Source: an uncultured Clostridia bacterium
Lineage (GTDB): Bacteria; Bacillota; Clostridia; TANB77; CAG-508
Reading direction: 5' to 3'
DNA: 33,892 nt
NCBI GenBank assembly: GCA_947626885.1
Contig: CANQTX010000021.1
Span: 1 to 33,892, forward strand
The notes under the pieces are model-generated. The model saw nothing but the letters and a program-made list of their open reading frames with translations, was not told where the DNA came from and did not search any database. The position numbers were made by a program, and so were the translations under genes. Every line of letters begins with the position of its first letter. Within the stretch, counting starts at the first letter, position 1. Below are positions 1 through 9,099 of this stretch, piece after piece.

Positions 1-141
1 CTCCTGATACGTTTATTTGTCGTTATTTAAACAATATCATTTTTGGTACTCTCTTTCAATATTTTATTTTCATTTTATTTGTGACATATCTATTTTAAAC
101 CTATACATAATACATAACTATCACAACTGTAATTTTTTTAC

Positions 142-492
142 CTATTGTAACTTTTGAATAATTTCCTCTTTCTTGATTCCTAATTTTTCTAATTCTGCTA
201 TATTTACTCTAATTTCTTCTATTATTTGTTCTTTTTTTAAACAGATTAATTTTTCAATATCGTCTGCCACAAAAGTGCCTTTTGTCGACACAGTTATAAT
301 AATACCTCTCTGTTCTAATTCTGTATATGCTTTTTTTACTGTATTTGGATTAATACCTAATGTAATTGCCATTTCCCTTATAGACATTAATTGTTCTTTG
401 GGTTTTAAAATACCCAATGTAATATATCTTTCTATCTCTGAAACAATCTGTTTATAAATGGGTGTTCTACTTTGATAATCTAAATTGATCAT
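142..492 (-). CDS. GntR-family transcriptional regulator, YtrA-like
   Basis: A 116-residue regulator with an N-terminal winged helix-turn-helix. It opens with the GntR signature (TPIYKQIVSEIERYI, about residues 10-24), then the recognition-helix region IREMAITLGINPNTVKKAY and the wing ending GTFVADD. Only about 40 residues follow, with no large effector domain. That short tail is typical of the YtrA subfamily, which usually represses an ABC-transporter operon in response to envelope stress or cell-wall antibiotics. Here it is the last gene after the ATPase and permease, 17 nt downstream of the permease stop, so autoregulation of the operon is likely. A GAGGGGAA-like ribosome site precedes the ATG. 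The family assignment is firm; the ligand is unknown. Confidence 0.9.
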   Translation of the reverse strand: MINLDYQSRTPIYKQIVSEIERYITLGILKPKEQLMSIREMAITLGINPNTVKKAYTELEQRGIIITVSTKGTFVADDIEKLICLKKEQIIEEIRVNIAELEKLGIKKEEIIQKLQ

Positions 493-509
493 TCTGAATT
501 TTCCCCTCT

Positions 510-2465
510 TTATTGATTCAAATTGGTAACAGTATCATAGGACACTCTGTTCATTTGCCTTTCTTTCTCGATCATAGCATGAATTTCTTCAACTTTATTT
601 GTAAAGAAATATACTTGATCATAATCCTCAATATTACCTATAATAACATAATACGGTTGCATTGGATCAAAAGTTTCTCCCACACTATCCATAATACATG
701 CTATCATATCCTCCTGTGTATAGGAAAAAAAGGTAAAATTGCTACTAGATTCTATCATCATTCCCTTAGCATCTTGTAAATAAAAACTTCTATATTTGGT
801 ATCATCATGTTGTATTTGTTTTATAACATCTTCTGTATGTTGATTTAAAATTTCGGCTGATATTTTTAATGTTGTTTCTGTTATATCTATTGGAAATTTT
901 TGTTTTACTAATGTATGATTAGCATAATCATATAAACTAATATCACATGTATTACTAGATTGCAATTCATATATTTGTTTTAAGTCCATTTGACGAATAG
1001 TATTATTTATTTCAGAAATAATTCTTTCTATTTTTTCATCATCTGCATCTAAATTTTGTATCAATACACTTTTGCTTTTTAAAAGTGCTTCTCTCACTGC
1101 TGTCATATAGTCATTATTTTGGCTTATTTTATCTAATATAGCATCATACATTTCCGGCGAAAACGACACATAACTATAAAGAGTATCTCCTGTTTTCGTT
1201 TTAAAACATACTTCTAACGTTGAAGTAATTGTAGGATCTTTATCGTTATATTTCTGTTGATACATAGCATTTAAAAGATACTCACACATTTGCTCATCTT
1301 CTATATATATGTTATCTAAAAAATCTTCTTGTATATCACGATAATGAAAAGGGTAATAGCTAACACTAAATGCTTTTATATCTTCTTTTGCTAACGTTTT
1401 TTCAGGTAATATTTTCTTAATGGTTTGTGTTCCCATATACATTCCCTGTAGAATGAACAAAGTAGCAACAATTCCTACTATAGATACAGGAAATGTTACC
1501 TTTTTCTTAACTATTAAATCAAACAAGAAATAATATACAATTACTAACGCAATTAATACGATATTCCATTCCATTTCTGCTTCTATCTGGTTCAAAATCA
1601 CAATCATAGGAAAAATGGTTAGTGCTTTTATAATTAAATGTATACTAGTACTCGCAAAAGATTCTTCTGTATTTTCCATTTTTCTTTTATAAAACAAATA
1701 CATTCCTAGTACAAAATATATTGCTCCCAATAGAAGCATTTTATCTATCGATTTATTAGAATATAGCTTCGTATCATTTCCATATACCATAATGCTAAAT
1801 ATTCTATATGGCATGGTATATTCTGTTTTGTTTACTTCCACTTGATGTTGAAATTCTGTATTACCATTTAGAAATCGATATGTCTCACTTTGTGAAAATT
1901 GATGATAAGTATCCATCAAAAATGGAATGAAAAATAGAATTAACATGGTTAATACAATTTGTGTTAAAAAAGTACCAGATATTGTCATAGCAAGATTTGC
2001 TACTAAAAACACAAATACATAAGATACAAACATCATAATCAATATATCCACAATGAATGACGTAAAAATCACATAATGCGGGAACATCATACTGCATAAC
2101 CATAAAATGAGAGCTGTTACACACTGTATAATAGCAATTAATATGATTCCACCAATGGTATTTGTTATAAATATTGTCTTTCTATTAATTGGCATAGAAT
2201 TAATAAAATCCACACTGGTTCTTTTATATACATATCCAAACAAAGTAAAAGATAAAACAAAAGGTATAATGTATAATCCAATGATATTTACCCATACTAG
2301 CTCTATTGGATTGGCTACTTTTACAAAAGAAATATTATGCACACTTAACATAGTAACTAACGCTGTAAACACTGGTACTAAGATTAAAAATAATAAAATC
2401 ACACCTTTTGATTTTTTCATATTTTGTTTCAAATAATGCCAGTTAAACAACTTGGTTAAATGCAT
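510..2465 (-). CDS. ABC transporter permease with large C-terminal extracytoplasmic/soluble domain
   Basis: A 651-residue membrane protein. Hydrophobic segments are clustered in about the first 350 residues (examples near residues 22-42, 58-78, 105-128, 135-155, 165-185, 245-260, 280-345). A mostly hydrophilic C-terminal domain of about 300 residues follows. The start overlaps the 3' end of the ATPase gene by 23 bp, so the two are translationally coupled and almost certainly form one exporter. Proteins of this layout next to YtrA-type regulators are ABC-2-like permeases; the C-terminal part may match the DUF6449-type architecture, which I recall but cannot check. Substrate unknown. Confidence 0.8.
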   Translation of the reverse strand: MHLTKLFNWHYLKQNMKKSKGVILLFLILVPVFTALVTMLSVHNISFVKVANPIELVWVNIIGLYIIPFVLSFTLFGYVYKRTSVDFINSMPINRKTIFITNTIGGIILIAIIQCVTALILWLCSMMFPHYVIFTSFIVDILIMMFVSYVFVFLVANLAMTISGTFLTQIVLTMLILFFIPFLMDTYHQFSQSETYRFLNGNTEFQHQVEVNKTEYTMPYRIFSIMVYGNDTKLYSNKSIDKMLLLGAIYFVLGMYLFYKRKMENTEESFASTSIHLIIKALTIFPMIVILNQIEAEMEWNIVLIALVIVYYFLFDLIVKKKVTFPVSIVGIVATLFILQGMYMGTQTIKKILPEKTLAKEDIKAFSVSYYPFHYRDIQEDFLDNIYIEDEQMCEYLLNAMYQQKYNDKDPTITSTLEVCFKTKTGDTLYSYVSFSPEMYDAILDKISQNNDYMTAVREALLKSKSVLIQNLDADDEKIERIISEINNTIRQMDLKQIYELQSSNTCDISLYDYANHTLVKQKFPIDITETTLKISAEILNQHTEDVIKQIQHDDTKYRSFYLQDAKGMMIESSSNFTFFSYTQEDMIACIMDSVGETFDPMQPYYVIIGNIEDYDQVYFFTNKVEEIHAMIEKERQMNRVSYDTVTNLNQ

Positions 2466-3339
2466 AACCTAACACCTCCATTTCATAAATAAATACCTCT
2501 TCTAAAGTTAATGGTAAAAAGTCTAAAATAATTGGATGAAACTTTTTCAAAATACTTTCTGCCTTTGCTTGATCTCCTTTTATAATTATGGTAGCCACAC
2601 TGCCTATCTTTTTAAAATTTAAAATTTCCAATTCTTGGAATGTATCTTTATTAAAGTTTCCTGTTAAAGAAATTTGTATCTTAAACATATTAGTTTTTAG
2701 AGAATCAATATCACTTTCAAATAAAATACCACCTTTATATAATAATCCTAAATTATCACAAATATCTTCTAATTCTCTTAAATTATGACTCGTCATAATG
2801 ATGGTTGTATTCTTTTTTTCCATTTGCTTAGCAATAATTTTTTTTAATAAATTTCTGATTACTGGATCTAAACCATCAAAAGTTTCATCAAAAAACATAT
2901 AATCTGCATTGGTACAAATGGCACAAATTAAGGCACATTGTCTTTTCATTCCCTTGGAGAAATTTGAAACTTTACTATTCGTGTCTAATTTTAAAATTTC
3001 AGCTAGTTCTTTTAAATATGCCATATCAAAATGATTATACATTGCTTCATAAAATTTTGCCATATCCATTAATGTATAATTGGGGAAAAAATATAAATCA
3101 TCTGGAACAAACACTAAATTTTGTTTTAATTCTTGATTATTTTCTACTTCTTTTCCATCAATTTCAATACTACCGCTATCTCTTTTAAAAATATCATTAA
3201 TAATTCTTAATAGCGTAGACTTTCCTGCGCCATTTGCCCCTATTAAGCCATAAATAGAATTCGTTTTAATATGACAATTTAAGTTTTCTAAAACGATTTT
3301 CTTTCCATATGACTTCGTTAAATTTGCAATTTTTATCAT
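2443..3339 (-). CDS. ABC transporter ATP-binding protein
   Basis: A 298-residue ATPase of the YtrB/CcmA-like type. Walker A is GANGAGKST at residues 34-42, the signature is the variant FSKGMKRQ at about 127-134, and Walker B is YMFFDE at 147-152, followed by TFDGLDP where most relatives have PTxGLDP. The switch histidine is visible in IIMTSHNLREL. It is the first gene of the operon, with AAAGGAG ahead of the ATG. It couples ATP hydrolysis to the overlapping permease gene downstream. Assignment as an ABC ATPase is firm; the substrate cannot be read from the sequence. Confidence 0.93.
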   Translation of the reverse strand: MIKIANLTKSYGKKIVLENLNCHIKTNSIYGLIGANGAGKSTLLRIINDIFKRDSGSIEIDGKEVENNQELKQNLVFVPDDLYFFPNYTLMDMAKFYEAMYNHFDMAYLKELAEILKLDTNSKVSNFSKGMKRQCALICAICTNADYMFFDETFDGLDPVIRNLLKKIIAKQMEKKNTTIIMTSHNLRELEDICDNLGLLYKGGILFESDIDSLKTNMFKIQISLTGNFNKDTFQELEILNFKKIGSVATIIIKGDQAKAESILKKFHPIILDFLPLTLEEVFIYEMEVLGYAFNQVV

Positions 3340-3363
3340 ATAAACTCCTTTCCTATTTTTACG

Positions 3364-3388
3364 ATTGTATTATTTGTTATAGTACAAT
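3364..3388. promoter_or_regulatory. Candidate GntR/YtrA operator
   Basis: ATTGTA (3364-3369) and TACAAT (3383-3388) form an inverted repeat with 13 nt between the arms. It overlaps the end of the -10 box and the predicted transcription start of the ABC/GntR operon. Binding there would block the promoter. The repeat is seen; that the operon's own GntR protein binds it is inferred. Confidence 0.45.
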
Positions 3389-3415
3389 TATATTTATTTT
3401 CTTTTTTATTGTCAA
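3387..3415 (-). promoter_or_regulatory. Consensus sigma-A promoter of the ABC/GntR operon
   Basis: On the minus strand TTGACA (3410-3415) and TATAAT (3387-3392) are separated by 17 nt, a perfect consensus match. The predicted start near 3380 gives a leader of about 40 nt to the ATPase start at 3339. Confidence 0.85.
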
Positions 3416-3433
3416 TATATTTTTATTAAAGTA

Positions 3434-3462
3434 TTGCTATATTCGGAATTTTTTGGTATAAT
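3434..3462 (+). promoter_or_regulatory. sigma-A promoter for the 96-aa/609-aa operon
   Basis: TTGCTA (3434-3439) and TATAAT (3457-3462) with a 17-nt spacer. An in-frame TTG codon falls inside the -35 box, so it cannot be the translation start; this supports the ATG at 3494 instead. Confidence 0.75.
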
Positions 3463-3493
3463 GATTATGTTAATTTTAAAAAAGAGGTTTATT

Positions 3494-3784
3494 ATGCTTC
3501 CTATAGATATGTTTCGTTACTATCTGAATCAAAAAAACTATCGCTTCTGTATTACAATTTTACAGAAGGAAGTGAAAAATATTTTAATTCAAAATATTCA
3601 AAAGCAAGACCCTACTTTTCAATATACCACTCTTACAGAATTAAAAACACATTGTTACTCTTGCTTATCAGAACAAGAAGGAAAAATAGCTATGCAATTG
3701 TATATGCTTTCCATAAAAGACATTCCTGAAATATACGAATTAAAAAAATTACTAACTATGTATCAAAGTTTAATAAACCTATAA
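3494..3784 (+). CDS. Hypothetical helical protein, 96 aa
   Basis: I do not recognise this protein. The ATG at 3494 is chosen because AAAGAGG lies 7 nt upstream and the promoter -10 box ends at 3462; a longer reading from a TTG at 3434 would start inside the promoter. The product has no signal peptide or membrane segment and looks wholly alpha-helical, with two cysteines near the middle (HCYSCLSEQEGK). It ends 16 bp before the 609-residue gene, so the two are co-transcribed and probably act together. No catalytic motif was seen. Confidence 0.7.
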   Translation: MLPIDMFRYYLNQKNYRFCITILQKEVKNILIQNIQKQDPTFQYTTLTELKTHCYSCLSEQEGKIAMQLYMLSIKDIPEIYELKKLLTMYQSLINL

Positions 3785-3800
3785 AGGAGAAAAATGAATT

Positions 3801-5630
3801 ATGAGTTTTGAAAAAAGAAATTATTATTTGAATCATTTTTTTCATAACGATGTTATAGAAGCACAAGAATACTTAAATCTCATAGAATCAGAAAAGTCTT
3901 CTCAGCTTTCACATTTTTTTGAGAAAATTTCAGATTATATTATAAAACTTCAAGAAGAAAATCCTAATATTTCTCACTTAGAAATTCAAAGAAAGCTTGA
4001 CGAAGATGCTAAAGATCTTTTAGAGACTATTACGAAAAGTTCCTTAATTGCTTCAGACTATATGTATTACAAAACTTTTCAATATTTACAAGATCATCCT
4101 GATATATATTCTACTTTAGCAAATCAACTAAAAGATAACACACTCCCTACATTGCATCTTTTTGATTCTTTAGAAACCTATCGAAAAAATGCTGTACTAT
4201 ATAATGAAAAAAACTATCATGTTTTGCAAGATCAAGTACCACTTAATTTCCATTTACAAAACATTTTAGATAGTAACTCTCCTAATACAAAAAAATTAAA
4301 TATTGCCAAAGTATATATTGCTTCCACTTATCCTCAAGAAGTACGCAAAACCATTTTTGATGCTTTTCAAGTCAAATTACTAGGAAAAAAGACGGCGCTT
4401 TCTTTATATGAGAAACAATTTCATGATAATTTAAAAAAGGAATTAATCACTTCTATTACAAGTATCATACAAGAATTAGATAGATATCAAATTTTGCCTG
4501 AATATATAGAAGATTTTAATGAACAGATGACATCAATGCACCTTGAAGACTTCGGATATACTAATAAAAGTGCTGTTCAGAATCTTTATCAGCTCTTTTC
4601 CGAAAGATATTTAAATGCACAGTCTATTGAAACATTAATGGCTTTAAACATGTTTTGGATGGATAAATTTTCTAAAGAAGTACAAACATTAACAGAATCC
4701 TTTTATGCCATAAAAGACTTACATTTAATTCCCCAAATATTGGCAGAACATACAAAAGGAGAAACATACGCCTTATCGGAAAATATGGCCTATCGTATAC
4801 TATTAAAAATGTATACATTATCTCCTAGAATACAATATTTTTTGGATACCGTGCAAGACAAAATACAAACTGAAAAAATAGAAGAGATTGAAGGAGTAAC
4901 AAAAGATGAGAATAATGATAGACTTCTTCATTTCTCTGCTAACCCTTTAAAACAATTATTAAAACAAGAATATTCCCAAGATTATTTAGATTATTTTAGC
5001 AAAGCTTTGCCAGAATCACAAAATATTCTTGAAGATGATATTGATAATTATTTTCCACTTCAACGTCTTACCTATACAACAAACCTTCTAAATAATTGGT
5101 TACAATATGTTATGTTATCAAATTTAGAAAATAATAAAGATATTATAAATGGTGGTATCGTTGTTCATGATAATAATACAATAGATACCATTATCCAAAA
5201 TAAATTTGCAGAATTAGCAATTGACGAGCATCTAACTTTTCCTGTAAAAGTAAAAATTCCTTTAACATTTATGAAAGAACATCTAAGTGCTTATAAAGGA
5301 AATGCTATCTTACCTGTATATGAAGGTATTGCTGATTTTTCAGATCCTTATGATAAAGCTTTACATACTAGTGTTGTAGCTCCTTTTAATAAAAAACAAG
5401 AAAAGCTATTAAAAACAATTTCAGATGATCCAAATCATCCTTTCTTGTCACACTTAAGGTTTTTACAAAATCCTAAAAAAGTGCCAAATCATCTTCAAAC
5501 GACTTATATAGATCCTATTGGAAAAGAGAAAAAAACATTTGAGCGTAAATATATAGATTTATATACCGGAGAAATTTTTATCAAACAAAATGATACATTC
5601 ATTCTTTGGAATCCTTCTTTTATAAGATAA
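3801..5630 (+). CDS. Hypothetical large helical cytoplasmic protein, 609 aa
   Basis: Unrecognised. It starts at the ATG at 3801, with AAAGGAG at 3783-3789; an earlier ATG at 3794 is out of frame and closes after five codons. About the first 480 residues are dominated by amphipathic helices and short acidic linkers. The last 130 or so residues look more beta-rich and proline-containing (segments LTFPVKVKIPLTFMKEHL and KKTFERKYIDLYTGEIFI), suggesting a separate C-terminal domain. No signal peptide, membrane span, nucleotide-binding loop or HExxH motif is visible. It is the second gene of a two-gene operon with its own promoter and a strong terminator. Function should be left open. Confidence 0.75.
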   Translation: MSFEKRNYYLNHFFHNDVIEAQEYLNLIESEKSSQLSHFFEKISDYIIKLQEENPNISHLEIQRKLDEDAKDLLETITKSSLIASDYMYYKTFQYLQDHPDIYSTLANQLKDNTLPTLHLFDSLETYRKNAVLYNEKNYHVLQDQVPLNFHLQNILDSNSPNTKKLNIAKVYIASTYPQEVRKTIFDAFQVKLLGKKTALSLYEKQFHDNLKKELITSITSIIQELDRYQILPEYIEDFNEQMTSMHLEDFGYTNKSAVQNLYQLFSERYLNAQSIETLMALNMFWMDKFSKEVQTLTESFYAIKDLHLIPQILAEHTKGETYALSENMAYRILLKMYTLSPRIQYFLDTVQDKIQTEKIEEIEGVTKDENNDRLLHFSANPLKQLLKQEYSQDYLDYFSKALPESQNILEDDIDNYFPLQRLTYTTNLLNNWLQYVMLSNLENNKDIINGGIVVHDNNTIDTIIQNKFAELAIDEHLTFPVKVKIPLTFMKEHLSAYKGNAILPVYEGIADFSDPYDKALHTSVVAPFNKKQEKLLKTISDDPNHPFLSHLRFLQNPKKVPNHLQTTYIDPIGKEKKTFERKYIDLYTGEIFIKQNDTFILWNPSFIR

Positions 5631-5646
5631 TTTTAGCCAATGTATA

Positions 5647-5680
5647 AAAGAAAACTGGCTATATATTGCCAGTTTTCTTT
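5647..5680. terminator. Bidirectional rho-independent terminator
   Basis: A perfect 13-bp stem (5647-5659 with 5668-5680; core ACTGGC/GCCAGT) with an 8-nt loop. A-rich and T-rich flanks within the arms make it usable in both directions. It lies between the converging 609-aa gene (+) and carB (-). Confidence 0.85.
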
Positions 5681-5686
5681 CTCTAT

Positions 5687-5714
5687 ATGGTTTGATTTTT
5701 AAAAATCAAACCAT
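5687..5714. repeat. Perfect 28-bp palindrome
   Basis: The arms 5687-5700 and 5701-5714 are exact reverse complements with no spacer (outer bases ATGGTTTGA). It lies between the shared terminator and the carB stop. It could be a second hairpin at the end of the carAB transcript or a protein-binding site; neither can be shown from sequence. Confidence 0.6.
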
Positions 5715-5748
5715 TGATAACAATGCTATAGTAAACATACTTTCTAAA

Positions 5749-8700
5749 TTAAATTTTTGTTATATCTACTGGTGTTAAATCTTTTTCCCCCTTATCATCT
5801 TCTATTGCTTGATACAAGGCATTAACTGTATCTAAAGAAGTAAAACAAGGAATTTTACATTCTACCGCCATTCTTCTTATTTTAAATCCATCACGATTTG
5901 CCTGTTTTCCTTTGGTTGGTGTATTAATAACAAAATTTATTTTGCCAGACTCTATTAACTCAATAATACTATTTTTTCCTTCCCATAATTTTTCTATCAC
6001 TATTGCTTCAACTTGATGCTCTTTTAAAAATTGTGCTGTTCCAGAAGTAGCATATATGGTAAAACCTTTATGGTAAAACTTCTCTGCTAATGGAAGCATC
6101 TCTTCTTTATCCTTATCTCTTACTGTTATTAAAATAGCTCCTTTGGTAGAAACATTCGATCCACTTCCAATAAATGCTTTCAATACAGCCTCTTCAAATT
6201 TTTTAGAAACGCCCAATACTTCACCTGTTGATTTCATTTCAGGTCCCAAACTAGTATCTGCATTTTTGATTTTTTCAAAAGAAAATACCGGCATTTTTAC
6301 ACATATATATTCACTCTTTCTATATAATCCTGTGCCATATCCTAAATCTTTTAATTTTTTCCCCAAAATAACATTGGTTGCTATATCTATCATAGGAAGA
6401 TTCGTTACTTTACTAATGTATGGTACAGTTCTACTTGAACGAGGATTAACTTCTATAATATAAACTTCATCATGACTAATAATAAATTGTATATTTAACA
6501 TTCCTATAATATTCAATTCTTTTGCAATTTTTTCTGTATATTCTATCATTTTGTTTTCATGTTGTTTTTCTACATTTTGTGTTGGATATACTGAAATACT
6601 ATCTCCCGAATGAATACCTGCTCTTTCCAGATGTTCCATAATACCAGGAATTAAAATATCCTCTCCATCACAAATAGCATCTACTTCTACTTCTCTACCT
6701 AAAATATACTTATCCACTAATATGGGATGTTCCTGTGCAATGGTATTAATTTCATTAACATATTCTTCAATTTCTTTGTCATCATATGCAATGGCCATAC
6801 CTTGTCCGCCTAACACATAAGACGGTCTAACTAAAACAGGATATCCTAATTGATTAGCCACTTTTTTGGCTTCCTCCGTTGTGTAAATAGTGCTTCCTTT
6901 TGGCCTTAAAATACCACAATGATTTAATGCTTCATCAAATTCTTTTCTATCTTCTGCTCGATCCATATCCACTTCTTGTGTCCCCATAATTTTAACACCC
7001 ATATCAGATAAGGCTTTTGTTAATTTAATAGCCGTTTGTCCTCCAAACTGTACAATGGCTCCATCCGGTTTTTCTACACGAATAATATTCTCAACATCCT
7101 CTGCTGTTAATGGTTCAAAGTATAATTTATCTGCTATATCAAAATCTGTACTAACCGTTTCTGGGTTATTATTCACAATAATAGTTTCAAATTCTTGTTT
7201 CTTTAATGCCCAAACACCATGAACACTACAATAATCAAACTCAATACCTTGTCCAATACGAATAGGACCAGAACCCAATACCATAATTTTCTTTTTATTA
7301 GATTCTTTTACTTCATTTTCATCATCATAACTTGAATAGTAATAAGGCGTTTGTGCTTCAAATTCTGCACTACAAGTATCCACCATTTTAAAATTTGCTA
7401 TAATTCCATTTTTTATTCTCATTTGCTTAATTTCTTCTATCGTTTTCCCACTAAAAAAAGCAATTATTTTGTCGGTAAATCCTAATTTTTTTGCTTTTTC
7501 TAGCATCTTGGAATTCATTTGATTCAACATCAATTCTTTTTCCATTTTGACTAGATTATAAATAATACCAATAAAAAATTTGTCGATTGTTGTAATTTCA
7601 TGAATTCTATCAACAGATATTTCTTTTCGAATTGCTTCTGCTATAACAAATAATCTCTCATTGTCTACCTTTTCTAATCTCTCTTCTATCTCATGTTTTT
7701 CTAATGTTTTTAGACTTTCTAATTGTAAATATTCCACATTCTCTTCTAAAGAACGAATAGCTTTCATAATACCAGCTTCTAAATTGGGCGCTATTGCCAT
7801 TACCTCACCTGTAGCTTTCATTTGTGTTCCCAAATTACGATTGGCTGTTAAGAATTTTTTAAATGGCCATTTAGGAATTTTAACTACTGCATAATCTAAC
7901 ACAGGCTCAAAACAAGCATATGTTTTTCCTGTTACTTCATTTTTTATTTCATCCAAAGTATATCCTATTGCAATTTTAGTAGCAACTTTTGCAATAGGGT
8001 ATCCCGTTGCTTTTGAGGCTAACGCTGAAGAACGGCTAACTCTAGGATTTACTTCAATAACAGCATATTCAAAACTTGTTGGATGAAGTGCAAATTGCAC
8101 ATTGCATCCTCCTTCAATTTGCAGAGCAGATATAATTTTGATAGCTGATGTTCTAAGCATTTGATATTCTTTATCAGATAATGTTTGCGAAGGAGCAACA
8201 ACAATGCTATCGCCTGTATGAACACCTACAGGATCAATATTTTCCATGTTACAAATAGTAATACAGTTTCCTTTACTATCTCTCATAACCTCATACTCAA
8301 TTTCTTTCCATCCTGTAATACATTTTTCTACAAGGATCTCATTAACACGAGACATTCTTATGCCAGAGCCGGCAATCTCTTCTAATTCTTCCATTGTATT
8401 AGCAATACCACCACCAGTACCACCTAATGTATAAGCAGGTCTAATAATAACTGGTAAGCCTATTTCTTTTGTAAAAGCAACAGCATCTTGAACCGTATGT
8501 ACAACCTTACTTGCTATACAAGGCTCTTGAATAGATTCCATCATATCTTTAAAACATTGTCGATCTTCTGCATTTCTAATTCCTTCTGTACCTGTCCCTA
8601 ACAATCTAACAGAGTGCTCCTTTAAAAAACCTGATTCTTCTAATTCCATTGCTAAATTCAAACCTGTTTGGCCCCCTAAGTTTGGAAGAATACTGTCTGG

Positions 8701-8946
8701 TTTTTCCATCGCAATTACTTTCTTTACTGTTTCCACTGTTAATGGCTCTATATAAATTTTATCTGCCATATTTTTATCTGTCATAATGGTAGCAGGATTT
8801 GAATTGACTAAAACAACTTCTATGCCCTCTTTTTTCAATTCTCTACACGCTTGTGTTCCTGCATAATCAAATTCAGCTGCTTGACCAATAATAATTGGTC
8901 CTGATCCTATGACTAATACTTTTTTTATATTATTATTTTTTGGCAT
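5749..8946 (-). CDS. carB: Carbamoyl phosphate synthase large subunit
   Basis: This subunit makes carbamoyl phosphate from bicarbonate, ATP and ammonia delivered by CarA, feeding pyrimidine and arginine synthesis. It has 1065 residues, the normal full length, with the characteristic internal duplication: each half opens with a related dinucleotide-like loop (VLVIGSGPIIIGQAAEFDYA near residue 10; IMVLGSGPIRIGQGIEFDYC near residue 555) and has an ATP-grasp core (GGTGGGIA and the related LGGQGMAIA). The last 130 or so residues form the MGS-like allosteric domain (ILITVRDKDKEEMLPLAEKF). GAGAGGAG lies just upstream of the ATG. It is downstream of carA, but the 153-bp gap is filled by an inverted-repeat element. 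Confidence 0.98.
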   Translation of the reverse strand: MPKNNNIKKVLVIGSGPIIIGQAAEFDYAGTQACRELKKEGIEVVLVNSNPATIMTDKNMADKIYIEPLTVETVKKVIAMEKPDSILPNLGGQTGLNLAMELEESGFLKEHSVRLLGTGTEGIRNAEDRQCFKDMMESIQEPCIASKVVHTVQDAVAFTKEIGLPVIIRPAYTLGGTGGGIANTMEELEEIAGSGIRMSRVNEILVEKCITGWKEIEYEVMRDSKGNCITICNMENIDPVGVHTGDSIVVAPSQTLSDKEYQMLRTSAIKIISALQIEGGCNVQFALHPTSFEYAVIEVNPRVSRSSALASKATGYPIAKVATKIAIGYTLDEIKNEVTGKTYACFEPVLDYAVVKIPKWPFKKFLTANRNLGTQMKATGEVMAIAPNLEAGIMKAIRSLEENVEYLQLESLKTLEKHEIEERLEKVDNERLFVIAEAIRKEISVDRIHEITTIDKFFIGIIYNLVKMEKELMLNQMNSKMLEKAKKLGFTDKIIAFFSGKTIEEIKQMRIKNGIIANFKMVDTCSAEFEAQTPYYYSSYDDENEVKESNKKKIMVLGSGPIRIGQGIEFDYCSVHGVWALKKQEFETIIVNNNPETVSTDFDIADKLYFEPLTAEDVENIIRVEKPDGAIVQFGGQTAIKLTKALSDMGVKIMGTQEVDMDRAEDRKEFDEALNHCGILRPKGSTIYTTEEAKKVANQLGYPVLVRPSYVLGGQGMAIAYDDKEIEEYVNEINTIAQEHPILVDKYILGREVEVDAICDGEDILIPGIMEHLERAGIHSGDSISVYPTQNVEKQHENKMIEYTEKIAKELNIIGMLNIQFIISHDEVYIIEVNPRSSRTVPYISKVTNLPMIDIATNVILGKKLKDLGYGTGLYRKSEYICVKMPVFSFEKIKNADTSLGPEMKSTGEVLGVSKKFEEAVLKAFIGSGSNVSTKGAILITVRDKDKEEMLPLAEKFYHKGFTIYATSGTAQFLKEHQVEAIVIEKLWEGKNSIIELIESGKINFVINTPTKGKQANRDGFKIRRMAVECKIPCFTSLDTVNALYQAIEDDKGEKDLTPVDITKI

Positions 8947-8962
8947 TTTTTACTCCTCTCTT

Positions 8963-9096
8963 TGTCCGGAAAGGGACGTTAGTTTTTGGACATTTATGAC
9001 CAAATTAGAACAAATCTTATTTATTACATATATTTTTTCACACATTGGTATAAAAAGGGACAAAAATGTCCAAAAACTAACGTCCCTTTCCGGACA
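8963..9096. repeat. Inverted-repeat element between carA and carB (REP/MITE-like)
   Basis: Two perfect 33-bp arms (8963-8995 and 9064-9096; outer end TGTCCGGAAAGGGACG) are reverse complements separated by 68 bp. A nested pair (AAGGGAC at 9055-9061 with GTCCCTT at 9082-9088) and GGACA-AAAA-TGTCC at 9058-9071 add further symmetry. The element starts 3 bp after the carA stop and ends just before the carB ribosome site. No transposase lies within it. It resembles the non-autonomous palindromic elements associated with REP-type (Y1) transposases; that link is inference. Confidence 0.7.
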
Positions 9097-9099
9097 GTG

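Noticed and set aside
8963..9096. carA-carB inverted repeat as a second invertible promoter
   Set aside because: The 68-bp interior shows no -35/-10 pair with normal spacing on either strand, and the arms lack internal dyads with an asymmetric core.
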